Positions 1 through 6,259 of a stretch of 12,425 bases of DNA are shown here, piece after piece. Below the pieces are notes generated by a model that was not told the origin of the DNA, ran no database searches, and worked only from the letters and a program-made list of their open reading frames with translations. Within the stretch, counting starts at the first letter, position 1. Each line of letters opens with the position of its first letter. The position numbers and the translations under genes are program-made. The stretch comes from Coriobacteriaceae bacterium (GTDB taxonomy: Bacteria; Actinomycetota; Coriobacteriia; Coriobacteriales; Eggerthellaceae), in contig SFII01000042.1 of NCBI GenBank assembly GCA_004555335.1, positions 1 through 12,425 of the forward strand, written 5' to 3'.

Positions 1-39
1 CAGTCGTAATAAGGAGCAAAAACAGGTAAGGAGATTCCC

Positions 40-363
40 ATGGGACGCCCCAAAGGAAGCAAGAACAAGCCTAAGGTAATCGATGCAAGCGCCCGCATCG
101 CCGAAATCGATCGCGAGGTCGAAAACTACGCAGCGCAGGTTGTCGAACTCGAAGATCAGATCGCACAGACCGCAAGCATCCTCTCCGAACAGAAGGCGAG
201 CCTGCGTGCAGTCACCCGCACCATCAAGAACCTGGAAAAGGAAAAGGCGAACCTGCAGGATGCTGCCGAAAAGCAGCAACGCGAACAGGAAGCCCGTCGC
301 CTGGTAGACTCCTTCCTGGACAGCGGCAATTCCCTGGACGATCTGAAAAGGCTGCTTTCCTAA
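40..363 (+). CDS. Small AT-hook-like, coiled-coil protein of unknown function
   Basis: A 107-residue, highly charged protein with no membrane segment. Residues 2-10 read GRPKGSKNK, which resembles the minor-groove-binding GRP core of AT-hook motifs. Residues about 17-90 are a long heptad-like helix rich in Glu, Lys, Gln and Ala (for example DREVENYAAQVVELEDQI), so a coiled-coil dimer or oligomer is likely. The C-terminus (SFLDSGNSLDDLKRLLS) could be a short amphipathic helix. The ATG is preceded by TAAGGAG at a good distance, and a terminator follows the stop at once, so it is either a single gene or the last gene of an operon lying upstream of the window. The architecture suggests a small nucleoid-associated or DNA-tethering protein. 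That is inference only; I recognise no named family. Confidence 0.8.
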   Translation: MGRPKGSKNKPKVIDASARIAEIDREVENYAAQVVELEDQIAQTASILSEQKASLRAVTRTIKNLEKEKANLQDAAEKQQREQEARRLVDSFLDSGNSLDDLKRLLS

Positions 364-379
364 TTGCAGAAGCACAATC

Positions 380-448
380 CCTGCCGCAGCATCCGTTGCG
401 GCAGGTTCATTTTGCCCTGGTTAATCTACCGGGGCTTTTCTTTTTCCC
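380..448 (+). terminator. Tandem hairpin terminator after the coiled-coil gene
   Basis: Two hairpins lie side by side. The first has a perfect 9-bp stem (CCTGCCGCA at 380-388 with TGCGGCAGG at 397-405) and is followed by TTCATTTT. The second pairs GCCCTGG (414-420) with CCGGGGC (429-435) through one G-T pair and is followed by TTTTCTTTTT. The second is a classical rho-independent terminator. It begins 17 nt after the stop codon of the preceding gene. Confidence 0.8.
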
Positions 449-800
449 TTCGGTATCCGCGCTTTTCGCCACCTCGCACCCATCGCCCCCTGCGTAATCA
501 GGATAATCAGCAGAAGATTATGCGCGCTCTCGCCAAGCAATCACCCTTTATAAACCGGGTGTTTATCCCATCTTCCACCCGTACCTTCCTGGCAGCATCA
601 ACCCGCCGTCGCAGGATATGGAGTCCTTTTGGGTTTCTTCTGTCGAGGAAATAGTTTCGCTTTGAAGAGACGGCAGACATTTTGCAGCGTGATTATGCAG
701 AAATCGAAAGATCCGTAAAGCTGCGATAGCCTGGTGTTGCGGGGGCGAATCCCACATCGCCCCGCACCGCCATCAAGATAACGAAACGAAAGGACCTACG
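449..800. other. Intergenic region upstream of the DUF218 gene
   Basis: Apart from the terminator, the gap between the genes at 40-363 and 801-1436 holds no convincing gene. An open frame at 364-654 starts at TTG directly after the preceding stop, runs through both terminator hairpins, and has low-complexity, non-protein-like content, so I treat it as spurious. I found no -35/-10 pair with good spacing. A TATAAA at about 550-555 lacks a matching -35. The only clear structure is the hairpin at 738-766. Confidence 0.5.
738..766 (+). promoter_or_regulatory. Stable hairpin in the leader of the DUF218 gene
   Basis: TGCGGGGGCGA (738-748) pairs with TCGCCCCGCA (757-766), giving 10 base pairs with one bulged G around the loop ATCCCACA. 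It ends 34 nt before the ATG at 801 and has no U-tract, so it is not a terminator. It may be a leader or mRNA-stability structure. The function is unknown. Confidence 0.4.
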
Positions 801-1436
801 ATGAAGAAAGGCAAAAGAAGACTCAGCGCGCCGTTAATCGCTGCTGGGGCGACTGCCGTTGCCCTCGCGTCAGTAGCGATTCCCAACGCGTACGTTATCG
901 GCTCCACCCATTCCCGCATGTTCCCGCGCGACCTGAAGGGCCTTGCCCTGGAAATGTACGAGCACGGAAAATTCGATTGCATCATGGTACTGGGCGCGCG
1001 CGTATACCAGAACGGCAACTGCTCGAAGATGCTCGCCCGACGCCTTGATGTGGCTATCGCCGCCTATCATGCAGGCGCATCGAGCACCCTGGTCATGAGC
1101 GGCTCGAACACCGAAGACAGCAACTGGGAAACCGACCGCATGCGCGACTATGCACTGCGACGCGGCATCCCCAAAGAAGCGATCACCTGCGACGAAAGGG
1201 GTTTCGATACCTATTCGAGCATGGAATTCGCCAAGCGCAACTGGCCGGGAGGACGCATCCTCATCGCATCGCAGCCATTCCATCTGCCCCGTGCCATCAT
1301 GTGCGCCCGCTCCATGGGATTGGACGCATGCGGAGTGGAAGCGGGATACGGCAAGCTCAGGCATCGCGTGAAAAGCAATGCGCGCGAAGTGCTCGCACGA
1401 CCCAAGGATCTGGCAAAGACCAGCTTTAAGAAGTGA
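801..1436 (+). CDS. SanA/YdcF-type DUF218 membrane-anchored protein
   Basis: A 211-residue protein. The basic N-terminus (KKGKRR) precedes one hydrophobic segment at about residues 10-28, giving a signal-anchor with the domain outside the membrane. The DUF218 fold then shows its usual landmarks: DCIMVLGARV (about 59-68), a Leu/Arg-rich helix (MLARRLDVAI), the MSGSN turn (99-103), MRDYALRRGIP, a TYSSMEFAKR helix, and the SQPFHLPRA motif (157-165). The family includes SanA and ElyC, linked to envelope integrity and vancomycin tolerance in enterobacteria. The biochemical reaction is not established, although a conserved polar pocket suggests an enzyme. The ATG follows GAAAGGA at good spacing. 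No neighbour is functionally linked. Family assignment is confident; role is not. Confidence 0.88.
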   Translation: MKKGKRRLSAPLIAAGATAVALASVAIPNAYVIGSTHSRMFPRDLKGLALEMYEHGKFDCIMVLGARVYQNGNCSKMLARRLDVAIAAYHAGASSTLVMSGSNTEDSNWETDRMRDYALRRGIPKEAITCDERGFDTYSSMEFAKRNWPGGRILIASQPFHLPRAIMCARSMGLDACGVEAGYGKLRHRVKSNAREVLARPKDLAKTSFKK

Positions 1437-1590
1437 TCAGCCCTGAAAACGCAGCATGAACGCACCACGCATCGGACATGGCTGCAAAGCCCTGCCCGAA
1501 AAGCGGAACCGCAGCACGCACGCAATACCAACGGAGCATTGACACGACCGAAACGAACCATCACCGCACCACAGGGGTTGACGATACGAA

Positions 1591-1616
1591 GGGCCGCCCA
1601 GCCAGGCGGCCCTTTT
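1591..1616 (+). terminator. Rho-independent terminator
   Basis: GGGCCGCC (1591-1598) pairs perfectly with GGCGGCCC (1605-1612) around a 6-nt loop and is followed by TTTT. It lies about 155 nt beyond the stop of the DUF218 gene and is its likely terminator. Confidence 0.8.
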
Positions 1617-1658
1617 GCATATGAAATTATTACACTGCCACAGCAACGCTTTCCGGGA

Positions 1659-1679
1659 TATAGGACAGAATGTGTGTCC
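1659..1679 (+). repeat. 21-bp direct repeat, copy 1
   Basis: Begins TATAGGACAG and ends TGTGTGTCC, identical over 21 bp to the copy at 1748-1768. Each copy contains a short imperfect dyad (GGACA with TGTCC). It is either the outer end of the insertion sequence or the remnant of another copy of it. Confidence 0.75.
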
Positions 1680-1685
1680 CCTTAT

Positions 1686-1715
1686 GGGGCGTCACCCCAG
1701 GTGACGCCCCTTTTT
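1686..1715 (+). terminator. Strong rho-independent terminator between the 21-bp repeats
   Basis: GGGGCGTCAC (1686-1695) pairs perfectly with GTGACGCCCC (1701-1710) around a 5-nt loop and is followed by TTTTT. No gene ends just before it. Its position suggests that it shields the transposase from transcription entering from the left. Confidence 0.85.
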
Positions 1716-1747
1716 CGTGCCGTTTAAAAATCCAGGGGAATTTAAGC

Positions 1748-1768
1748 TATAGGACAGAATGTGTGTCC
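1748..1768 (+). repeat. 21-bp direct repeat, copy 2; probable left end of the IS
   Basis: Exact copy of 1659-1679, in the same orientation and 89 bp further right. It lies 72 bp before the transposase start, a normal distance for an insertion-sequence terminal repeat. The reverse complement expected at the right end (GGACACACATTCTGTCC) was not seen downstream. Confidence 0.7.
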
Positions 1769-2870
1769 GATCGTTGACGTTTGGCCTGGTCAGACCCCAC
1801 AAATAAGGCGTTTAAACCGTCTGTTCCGAAGGGTCTGCGATGAAGCACAGGGTCTGCGCCGTCTGCGGCGCCAAGCTCAAGAAGAACGGGTTCACGAGCG
1901 CCGGGAGGCAGAGGTGGAGGTGCACGTCGTGCGGCGGTTCGTCCGTCGTCAGGTACAGCACCGACAGGGCCGATCTCGAGGCCTTCCTGGGATGGCTGCT
2001 GGGCAAAGAGACCATGCGCTCGATGCCCGGCGGCGGCAGGGGCTTCAGGCGCCGCACCGAGAGGTTCTGGAGGATATGGCCCATGCCCGAGTGCGTCGAC
2101 GAGGTCCACAGGGTCGTCTTCGTCGACGGCATATACCTCGCCAGGGACCTCGTCGTCCTCATCGCGCGGAGCGAGGGGCACGTGCTCTCCTGGCATATGG
2201 CGAGAGCCGAGACGAAGGCGGCGTGGTCGGCGCTGCTCTCCAAGATCGCCCCACCCGAGATGGTGGTCACCGACGGGGGCTCCGGATTCGCCGGCGCAGT
2301 TGCGGAGGTGTGGCCGCAAACCATGGTTCAGCGATGCCTTTGGCATGCTTTCTCCCAGGTGAACAGGCACACGACCAGCAGGCCGAGGCTGAGGGCGGGG
2401 ATCGAGCTGAGGGGGCTGGCCGTCGACCTTATGCACGTTGAGACCCTGAGGGAGGCCGAGCAGTGGCGCGACCGCTTCATGGAATGGTGCGCGTTCTGGT
2501 CCGATTTCCTGGAGGAGAAGACCTATGTCGACGGTCGGGCCGAGTACACGCACGAGCGGCTCAGGGCCGCCAGGAGGGGCTTGGCGACGCTCCTGAACAG
2601 GGACCTGCTATTCACCTACCTGCGCCCGGAGCTCGCTGCGGAGGCCCCGATGCCGAGGCACAACAACCATTCCGAGAGCACCAACAGGCAGCTCAGGGAC
2701 CTCATGCGCAACCACCAGGGAATGCCGCTGGACCACAGGATAAAGGCGGTCTACTGGTGGTGCTACATGCACACGGAGCATCCCCTGCCCCCGGATCTGA
2801 TACTCGAGCGGATGCCGACGGACGACGATATCGACGTCCTGAAGGCGATATACGGGCCGAAGGCGTCGGG
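1748..2870 (+). mobile_element. IS1249-type insertion sequence, probably truncated on the right
   Basis: The element is defined by the transposase gene and the 21-bp repeat in front of it. The left boundary could instead be 1659, which would place a terminator inside the element. The right boundary is estimated from the protein and codon use. Up to about 2866 the frame is rich in AGG arginine codons and matches transposase sequence. After that it changes to CGC/CGA arginine codons and loses resemblance. No right inverted repeat or target duplication is visible. Confidence 0.55.
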
Positions 2871-2976
2871 TCGATTTCGCATGCGCTTTCGACGCAAAGA
2901 ACCACGAGTAGATATATTTCCCCTCGCGGGCCCTGATGTCGAAATACGCAATCTTACAACTCCCCTTTCGAGGTAA
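1840..2976 (+). CDS. IS1249-type (IS256/mutator superfamily) transposase with an apparently replaced C-terminus
   Basis: A 378-residue protein that cuts and rejoins DNA at the ends of its element. An N-terminal zinc finger has CAVCG (C6, C9) and CTSCG (C28, C31) around KKNGFTSAGRQRWRC, as in IS1249 transposases. Candidate catalytic residues are D96 (FVDGIYL), D145 (VTDGGSGF) and E279 (NNHSESTNRQL), with the mutator-type CLWH signature at 166-169. The start has only a weak ribosome-binding site (GAAGGG). Residues after about 342 (beyond AIYGPKASG) no longer look like transposase. The family's usual C-terminal Trp/Phe-His block is absent, and Arg codon use changes from AGG to CGC/CGA. The last 23 bp overlap the convergent zinc-ribbon gene. 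It is probably inactive for lack of a right end, although the catalytic core is open. Confidence 0.85.
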   Translation: MKHRVCAVCGAKLKKNGFTSAGRQRWRCTSCGGSSVVRYSTDRADLEAFLGWLLGKETMRSMPGGGRGFRRRTERFWRIWPMPECVDEVHRVVFVDGIYLARDLVVLIARSEGHVLSWHMARAETKAAWSALLSKIAPPEMVVTDGGSGFAGAVAEVWPQTMVQRCLWHAFSQVNRHTTSRPRLRAGIELRGLAVDLMHVETLREAEQWRDRFMEWCAFWSDFLEEKTYVDGRAEYTHERLRAARRGLATLLNRDLLFTYLRPELAAEAPMPRHNNHSESTNRQLRDLMRNHQGMPLDHRIKAVYWWCYMHTEHPLPPDLILERMPTDDDIDVLKAIYGPKASGRFRMRFRRKEPRVDIFPLAGPDVEIRNLTTPLSR

Positions 2977-3244
2977 GATGCCAACCATTGCAATGCGGGC
3001 ATTTGTAACAACGCAAGCCACGTCTCCCATATTCCTCGCACGAACGGATCGCGTCTTCCGCCTCCATACGCGAGGCATAGCGGTTCTTCGACTCGCAGGC
3101 TTTCCTGCGCAGCGCCGCATCCTTTTCCTGCGCACGCTTGTCGCGCAGGGCCTCTTCCTTGGCGAATAGATCGTCCATTCCGCCCAGACCCGCCTTGAAC
3201 CGCGCGATCTGCTTGGCCTTCGCCGAACCCTTCCTGCTGCCCAC
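2954..3244 (-). CDS. Small zinc-ribbon-like protein of unknown function
   Basis: A basic 96-residue protein read from a GTG at 3244, with GAAAGGG 5 nt upstream. Residues about 1-60 are a Lys/Arg/Glu-rich helix (DDLFAKEEALRDKRAQEKDA). The C-terminus RCYKCPHCNGWHLTSKG is a C-x2-C-x2-C-x3-H knuckle found in small phage-like and actinobacterial proteins, and is the strongest sign of real coding. The frame is open upstream of the GTG for about 24 codons and contains a second CxxC (CPEC), but has no start codon there, so the N-terminus may be damaged or misassigned. It lies downstream of the acyl-CoA ligase on the same strand but beyond its terminator. Metal binding is inferred; function is unknown. 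Confidence 0.7.
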   Translation of the reverse strand: MGSRKGSAKAKQIARFKAGLGGMDDLFAKEEALRDKRAQEKDAALRRKACESKNRYASRMEAEDAIRSCEEYGRRGLRCYKCPHCNGWHLTSKGEL

Positions 3245-3282
3245 GGCATCCCTTTCCCTGCATTCGGGGCAAACCCCATACG

Positions 3283-3313
3283 AAACCGCCCTATCCGGAT
3301 TCGGATAGGGCGG
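3283..3313 (-). terminator. Hairpin terminator of the leftward acyl-CoA ligase
   Basis: CCGCCCTATCCG (3286-3297) and CGGATAGGGCGG (3302-3313) form a perfect 12-bp stem with a 4-nt loop. On the minus strand it lies 43 nt after the ligase stop and is followed by only TTT, so termination may be incomplete. Adjacent AAA/TTT on both sides make it potentially bidirectional. Confidence 0.65.
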
Positions 3314-3355
3314 AAACTCTCATCCAATAGGGATTATTCTACAAACCGCTTGCGA

Positions 3356-5137
3356 TTACAGGCCGTTCTTCACGTTTTCAGCGGCCATTTCGCGCAGCTT
3401 GAACTTCTGGATCTTCATGGACGGGGTCATGGGGAACTCATCGATGAACCAGACGCGCTTGGGCACCTTATAACGGGCGATACGGGGAATGGCGAACTCG
3501 CGCACATCCGCTTCGGTCATATCCTCGTAACCGGGACGGGTGCGCACGAAAGCGCCTACGATCTCGCCGTATTTCTCGTCGGGAATACCCACAACCTGCG
3601 CATCGAGCACGCCCGGCATGGTAAGCAGGAAGTCCTCGATCTCCAGCGGATAGATATTCTCGCCGCCGCGGATGATCATGTCCTTGATGCGGCCGGTCAC
3701 GCGATAGTAGCCCTCGTCATCCACATAGCCCACGTCGCCGGAATGCAGGTAGCCGTCCTTATCGATGGCTTCCGCGGTTGCCTCGGGCATCTTGTAATAA
3801 CCCTTCATGACGTTATAGCCCTTGCAGCACAGCTCACCGTATTCGTAGGGCTTGCATACATGACCGTCATTGGGGTCGACCACGCGCACCAGGACGGGAG
3901 GATGCTTCTTGCCCACGGTCTCGCACTTGTGCGGGATATCGTCGTCAGCGCTGGTCTGGGTGAACACCGGACTGGTCTCGGTCAGGCCATAGCAGATGGT
4001 GATGTCCTTCATGTACATCTTCTCGACCACCTCGCGCATCAGCACGGGCGGGCAGGAACTGCCTGCCATGATGCCGGTACGCAGGCTGGTCAGATCGAAG
4101 CGGTCGAAGTCGGGGTGGTTCAGCTCGTTGATGTACATGGTGGGAACACCGTACACGGAAGTCGCGCGCTCCTTGTGGATCGCCTGCAGAACCAGGCCCG
4201 CGTCGAAGTCCTCCACGATGATCATGGTGGTGCGATGCGTCAGGCAGGCCATGACACCCAGCACGCAACCGAAGCAATGGAAGAACGGAACCGGCAGGGT
4301 CACGCGGTCGAAGGCGCTGTACTTCATGCCCTCGCCGATGTAGAAGCCGTCGTTCAGGATATTGCGATGCGTCAGCATGACGCCCTTGGGGCTGCCGGTA
4401 GTACCGCTGGTGTATTGCATCATCACGGTATCGGTGTTGCAGAAGTCCTTCTCCACCTCGTACAGGCGCTCTTCGGGGACATGCTGTCCCAACAAGATGA
4501 GCTCGGGCACGCTATAGCAGCCGCGGTGCTTTTCGGGGCCCATGTAGATGATGTGCTTCAGATGCGGGAAACGCTCGGAGTGGAAATGCCCTCGGGGGGA
4601 CGTGAGCATTTCGGGAACCAGCTCATGCACGATATCCAGATAGTCGACATCGCGGTAGCGATCGATGATGCACAGGGCCTTCATGTCGGACTGTTCCAGC
4701 ACATAGCCCACCTCATGGCCCTTGTACACGGGATTCACGGTAACCAGCACGACGCCGATCTTGGCGGTGGCGTACATGAAGGTCAACCAGTCGGGGATAT
4801 TACGTGCCCAAACGCCCAGGTGATCGCCCGGCTCGAAGCCGATGGCCAGAAGGCCGCGGGCCAGATCGTCGGTACGCTGGTCGAAATCGCGATAGGTCCA
4901 GCGCAGGCCGCGGTCGGGATAGATCACGAACTCATGGTCGGGATCGACCGAAACCATGTCGCGGAAGTACGCACCGATCGTCTTTTCGGAATGCATGGGA
5001 TAATTCTGCTCGCCTTCGAGTGCCTTGATCTCGGGTGCCTCGAAATCCATGATGTACTGACGACCGAAGCAATCGCGCTTGACATTGGGTTGGCCCTCGA
5101 TGTCGAACAGCTCGATATTGTCTTTTTCGAAGTCCAT
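3356..5137 (-). CDS. FadD-like acyl-CoA ligase (AMP-forming)
   Basis: An adenylate-forming enzyme of 593 residues that activates a carboxylic acid to acyl-AMP and then acyl-CoA in the cytoplasm. The ATP-binding loop MQYTSGTTGSPKG lies at about residues 236-250, the adenine motif YGLTETSP at about 382, the hinge block SGDVGYVDDEGYY...GRIKDMIIRGGENIYPLEIE at about 462-497, and the C-terminal Lys of PSMKIQKFKL at about 574. The usual Gly before that Lys is Met. An N-terminal extension of about 35 residues precedes the normal family start (TIGAYFRDMV). I chose the ATG at 5137, nine nt after GGAG, over the upstream TTG at 5152. It follows the leftward HTH-cupin gene by 131 bp and is probably co-transcribed with it. 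The substrate cannot be read; fatty or other hydrophobic acids are likely. Confidence 0.9.
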   Translation of the reverse strand: MDFEKDNIELFDIEGQPNVKRDCFGRQYIMDFEAPEIKALEGEQNYPMHSEKTIGAYFRDMVSVDPDHEFVIYPDRGLRWTYRDFDQRTDDLARGLLAIGFEPGDHLGVWARNIPDWLTFMYATAKIGVVLVTVNPVYKGHEVGYVLEQSDMKALCIIDRYRDVDYLDIVHELVPEMLTSPRGHFHSERFPHLKHIIYMGPEKHRGCYSVPELILLGQHVPEERLYEVEKDFCNTDTVMMQYTSGTTGSPKGVMLTHRNILNDGFYIGEGMKYSAFDRVTLPVPFFHCFGCVLGVMACLTHRTTMIIVEDFDAGLVLQAIHKERATSVYGVPTMYINELNHPDFDRFDLTSLRTGIMAGSSCPPVLMREVVEKMYMKDITICYGLTETSPVFTQTSADDDIPHKCETVGKKHPPVLVRVVDPNDGHVCKPYEYGELCCKGYNVMKGYYKMPEATAEAIDKDGYLHSGDVGYVDDEGYYRVTGRIKDMIIRGGENIYPLEIEDFLLTMPGVLDAQVVGIPDEKYGEIVGAFVRTRPGYEDMTEADVREFAIPRIARYKVPKRVWFIDEFPMTPSMKIQKFKLREMAAENVKNGL

Positions 5138-5164
5138 AGGGATTTGCTCCAATTCGGGAATATA

Positions 5165-5192
5165 AGGGCCATAGATCGAAAGCTATGGCCCT
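5165..5192 (-). terminator. Hairpin between the leftward regulator and ligase; weak terminator or attenuator
   Basis: AGGGCCATAG (5165-5174) pairs perfectly with CTATGGCCCT (5183-5192) around an 8-nt loop. On the minus strand it lies between the regulator stop (5269) and the ligase RBS, followed by TATATTCC rather than a clean U-run. It could reduce readthrough from regulator to ligase or stabilise the 5' end of the ligase mRNA. Confidence 0.45.
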
Positions 5193-5268
5193 AACGGGCT
5201 CCATTCACCCTTTCGGGTTCGCTTGCGGGAAAGCTCGCCGGCGCAACGCGGCAGCCGGGAGGGCTATC

Positions 5269-5847
5269 CTACATAGGGGTGTATACGACCGCCAGAAACT
5301 TCGCGTTCTGGTTGTCGTGCGCGCGCACCTGATGGGGCACGATGGAGTCGTAATAGATGCTCTCGCCGGGATGCAGCACGTAGATGTCCTTGCCGTATTC
5401 GATCTCGATGCAACCCTCCATGCCGTAGAGCCATTCCTCGCCCTCATGGCTGACCAGCTTGTGATCGGTTTCACCGGAAGGGGTGACGGTGATGACGAAG
5501 GGGTCCATATGACGGCTGGGACGGCCTGCCGCCAGGCTGAAATAGCTCAGGTCACCGGCATCGGAGCTGGTGGCGAGGGACTTCACCCGGTTTACTTCTT
5601 CCATCTGGTCTGCATCGATATAGACGGGACCCAGGTTCTCGTCATCATCCATCAGGGTTCCCAAGCGCAAGCCCAGAGCGCGGGTGATCTTGATCAACGG
5701 TGCCAGGCTGGCAGGCAGGGTGCCCGCTTCCAGGCCTTCGATTACGGAGACATCGCATGCGCAGCGCTCTGCCAGCTCTGCGACGGACAGGTTGTGCGCC
5801 TCGCGCAGGGTCTTGATCTTCTGGCTGAGTTTCATTTCTGTGCTCAT
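5269..5847 (-). CDS. XRE-family HTH regulator with C-terminal cupin domain (leftward copy)
   Basis: A 192-residue transcription factor. Residues about 8-62 are an XRE helix-turn-helix (LSQKIKTLREAHNLSVAELA...VSVIEGLEAG). Residues about 110-190 are a cupin barrel with SHEGEEWLYGMEG, a GESIYYDSIVPHQV second motif and a terminal FLAVVYTPM strand. In the SutR/PuuR-like group such cupins bind small effectors. The frame is open much further upstream (to 6255), but that extension looks non-coding. The ATG at 5847 has AAAGGTGG 8 nt ahead and starts directly before the HTH. It is divergent from a paralogue at 6272 and upstream of the FadD-like ligase, so it probably controls the ligase, itself and perhaps the rightward operon. 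The effector is unknown; an acyl-CoA or carboxylate is a guess. Confidence 0.88.
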   Translation of the reverse strand: MSTEMKLSQKIKTLREAHNLSVAELAERCACDVSVIEGLEAGTLPASLAPLIKITRALGLRLGTLMDDDENLGPVYIDADQMEEVNRVKSLATSSDAGDLSYFSLAAGRPSRHMDPFVITVTPSGETDHKLVSHEGEEWLYGMEGCIEIEYGKDIYVLHPGESIYYDSIVPHQVRAHDNQNAKFLAVVYTPM

Positions 5848-5875
5848 GTGATGGTCCACCTTTCCAAGGTATCGG

Positions 5876-5901
5876 AAAAACTGGCGGGGAAACGCCCCGC
5901 C
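5876..5901 (-). promoter_or_regulatory. Terminator-like hairpin in the leader of the leftward regulator; possible attenuator
   Basis: On the minus strand GGCGGGG and CCCCGCC (5895-5901 and 5883-5889) form a 7-bp GC stem with a 5-nt loop. AG and then TTTTT (5880-5876) follow. This has the form of an intrinsic terminator, yet it sits 28 nt upstream of the regulator's ATG (5847) with no gene ending before it. Attenuation of the regulator-ligase transcript is therefore plausible. Confidence 0.55.
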
Positions 5902-6102
5902 TTCCTTCCCCCGCTCTCCAAAGCCTCGCGCACTGGCGCAAGCCTCTTCGAGCCGGCGCGCATACGCCCGGCCGATAGGAAAATCGAGGGATTCTGCGTA
6001 ATTCATCAGCATACCGCCAACCACCCGCCTCGGGCACCAGAAGCCGGCAGAAAAGCCGCCGAGCAGGCAGACGGATGGCGAAAAAGCGGACCGGCCGGAC
6101 AT

Positions 6103-6128
6103 CCGGGGGCGGCAGACGCCGCCCCCGG
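6103..6128. repeat. 11-bp GC-rich inverted repeat in the divergent intergenic region
   Basis: CCGGGGGCGGC (6103-6113) is perfectly complementary to GCCGCCCCCGG (6118-6128), with a 4-nt loop. There is no adjacent U-run on either strand. It would form a very stable hairpin in the minus-strand leader, or act as a symmetric DNA site. Confidence 0.6.
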
Positions 6129-6206
6129 CGGGAAGCGGGGCATCCACCGCACCGCTTACGGAACGCATCGGACTGTTCGCCGAGGCCAAATGGCCCCTCA
6201 ATGGTG

Positions 6207-6259
6207 TAGAATGTGCAAGTTGCAAGAAAATTGCCAGAATCAGCACGTATTTCAATTAT
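6207..6259 (+). promoter_or_regulatory. Candidate promoter region of the rightward regulator
   Basis: A -10-like TAGAAT lies at 6207-6212 but has no good -35. An alternative pair, TTGCCA at 6231-6236 and AATTAT at 6254-6259 with 17-bp spacing, would start transcription at about the RBS and leave almost no leader. Neither is convincing alone. The local drop in G+C just before the gene supports a promoter somewhere here. Confidence 0.3.

Larger units (their letters stand above)
1437..1839. other. Intergenic region with two terminators and 21-bp repeats upstream of the transposase
   Basis: No gene is supported here. The stretch 1437-1590 shows nothing recognisable beyond isolated TTGACA-like hexamers (about 1539 and 1579) without matching -10 boxes. 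It is followed by a terminator (1591-1616), the first 21-bp repeat (1659-1679), a second terminator (1686-1715), the second repeat (1748-1768), and the leader of the transposase. Confidence 0.6.

Noticed and set aside
364..654. Open frame directly after the coiled-coil gene
   Set aside because: It starts at TTG immediately after a stop, runs through two terminator hairpins, lacks an RBS, and has Arg/Ser/Pro-rich non-protein-like content.
730..775. tRNA-like 3' end (GGGGGCGAATCCCAC followed by a C-rich arm)
   Set aside because: The T-loop would lack TTC, the stem has a mismatch, and no matching acceptor, D or anticodon arms lie upstream. It is better read as a simple hairpin.
1747..2553. 268-codon minus-strand frame over the transposase
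   Set aside because: Shadow frame with Pro/Gly/Arg-rich content. The plus-strand frame carries the zinc finger and the D, D and E motifs.
3350..5194. 614-codon open frame on the plus strand
   Set aside because: It is the antisense shadow of the acyl-CoA ligase, whose motifs on the minus strand are unambiguous. The shadow is His/Ala/Val-rich without domains, typical of high-G+C antisense frames.
5848..6255. N-terminal extension of the leftward HTH-cupin regulator
   Set aside because: The frame is open, but it contains the attenuator-like hairpin, has no family similarity, and the ATG at 5847 has a good RBS directly before the HTH domain.
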